Part shown: positions 37,924 to 38,192 of the stretch, in pieces
Position numbering within the stretch: the stretch's first letter is position 1
Layout: each line of letters starts with the position of its first letter
Assembly (NCBI RefSeq): GCF_000621145.1
Contig: NZ_JHZB01000035.1
Span: 1-38,192 of the forward strand
Reading direction: 5' to 3'
Source: Desulfobulbus elongatus DSM 2908
GTDB taxonomy: Bacteria; Desulfobacterota; Desulfobulbia; Desulfobulbales; Desulfobulbaceae
Length of the DNA stretch: 38,192 bases
Program-made: the position numbers and the translations under genes
The notes under the pieces: model-generated
What the model was told of the DNA's origin: nothing
Databases searched by the model: none
Seen by the model: the letters and a program-made list of their open reading frames with translations, nothing else

Positions 37924-38192
37924 ATGTCACAAACACTTTTATATCATGCCCTTGGCATCAAGGGCGTCTCCTATCGCAGCACGCACGTTCTTGGCAATGC
38001 CCTTGTCTTCTCTGTTGAAACGACCAACCGCCATGTTGTCTGTCAGACCTGCGGACATCGGTATTGTCAGTTTAAAGGGCAGACCGTTCGATGGTTCCGC
38101 ATGGCGCCGGTCGGCCGCAAGCAGGCTTTGCTGCAAGTGATCCTGCATCGGTTGCAATGCTCACGATGTCGATGTCTCTGGTGGCCCCGTCT
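37924..38192 (+). CDS. ISL3-family transposase, N-terminal part
   Basis: The first 89 residues of a transposase that runs off the right edge. MSQTLLYHALGIKGVSYRST is the typical ISL3 start. A zinc-ribbon-like pair follows: CQTCGH (first CxxC) and CSRCRCLWWPR (second CxxC), with FKGQTVRWFRMAPVGRKQ between them. AAGGAG precedes the ATG by eight bases. The left inverted repeat should lie in about 37813-37920 but cannot be fixed without the right end. No break is seen in the visible part. Confidence 0.85.
   Translation, partial: MSQTLLYHALGIKGVSYRSTHVLGNALVFSVETTNRHVVCQTCGHRYCQFKGQTVRWFRMAPVGRKQALLQVILHRLQCSRCRCLWWPR

Larger units (their letters stand above)
35939..38192 (+). mobile_element. Integrative element at ssrA, left part
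   Basis: Directly after tmRNA come an integrase, a small unknown gene and an ISL3-type transposase. Base composition is visibly lower in GC than in the housekeeping genes to the left. The right end lies outside the window, so size and cargo are unknown. Confidence 0.65.

Overview
The window is a GC-rich bacterial chromosome segment with dense housekeeping and phosphate, nitrogen and cobalamin genes on both strands. An accessory region follows at the right end. The gene set and protein styles suggest an anaerobic deltaproteobacterium (Desulfobacterota), possibly of the Desulfobulbus type. Supporting points are a bacterial-type two-subunit glutamate synthase, a PstA with a long N-terminal part, a PFK with a PKTIDND loop, the cobO-cobQ-cobD-cbiB run and a tmRNA tag reading ADDYNYALAA. 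The taxonomic placement is inference; no rRNA is present.

Layout. 1-164 is the 3' end of an IS5-type transposase. 459-4407 holds an SF2 helicase, a small exported protein, a HIT protein and a DHH-CBS protein. 4653-10541 is gltB-gltD. 10915-11103 is a short His-rich lipoprotein. 11225-21119 is a phosphate block: pstC-pstA-pstS-pstB on the minus strand, then pfkA (+), phoU (-), and phoB-phoR (+). 21111-25290 is a minus-strand cobalamin run (cobO, cobQ, cobD, cbiB). 25625-26278 is an exported protein of unknown function. A gene-poor 0.7 kb stretch then precedes dnaA, followed by hemY-type protoporphyrinogen oxidase (-), htpG, an SmpA-like lipoprotein, pcm, a GspE/PilB-type ATPase, smpB and ssrA (tmRNA).

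The 3' end of ssrA carries an integrated element: a tyrosine recombinase gene, an 85-residue unknown and the start of an ISL3-type transposase that runs off the window. The recombinase appears to have lost its first catalytic arginine (Trp at residue 324), so the element may be immobile.

The strongest unexplained signal is regulatory. A 7-bp repeat of the form CTAACNN, repeated at an exact 11-bp period, occurs on the minus strand upstream of pstC, of pstS and in the phoU/phoB divergent gap. This has the geometry of a Pho box but a word unlike the E. coli CTGTCAT, and is the likely PhoB operator of this lineage. Other structures worth attention are a hairpin at the integrase start codon with three 13-bp-period repeats, an 11-bp GC hairpin between pstS and pstB, a 15-bp inverted repeat in the cobO/25625 divergent gap, and a 14-bp inverted repeat lying over a promoter at 31921-31961.
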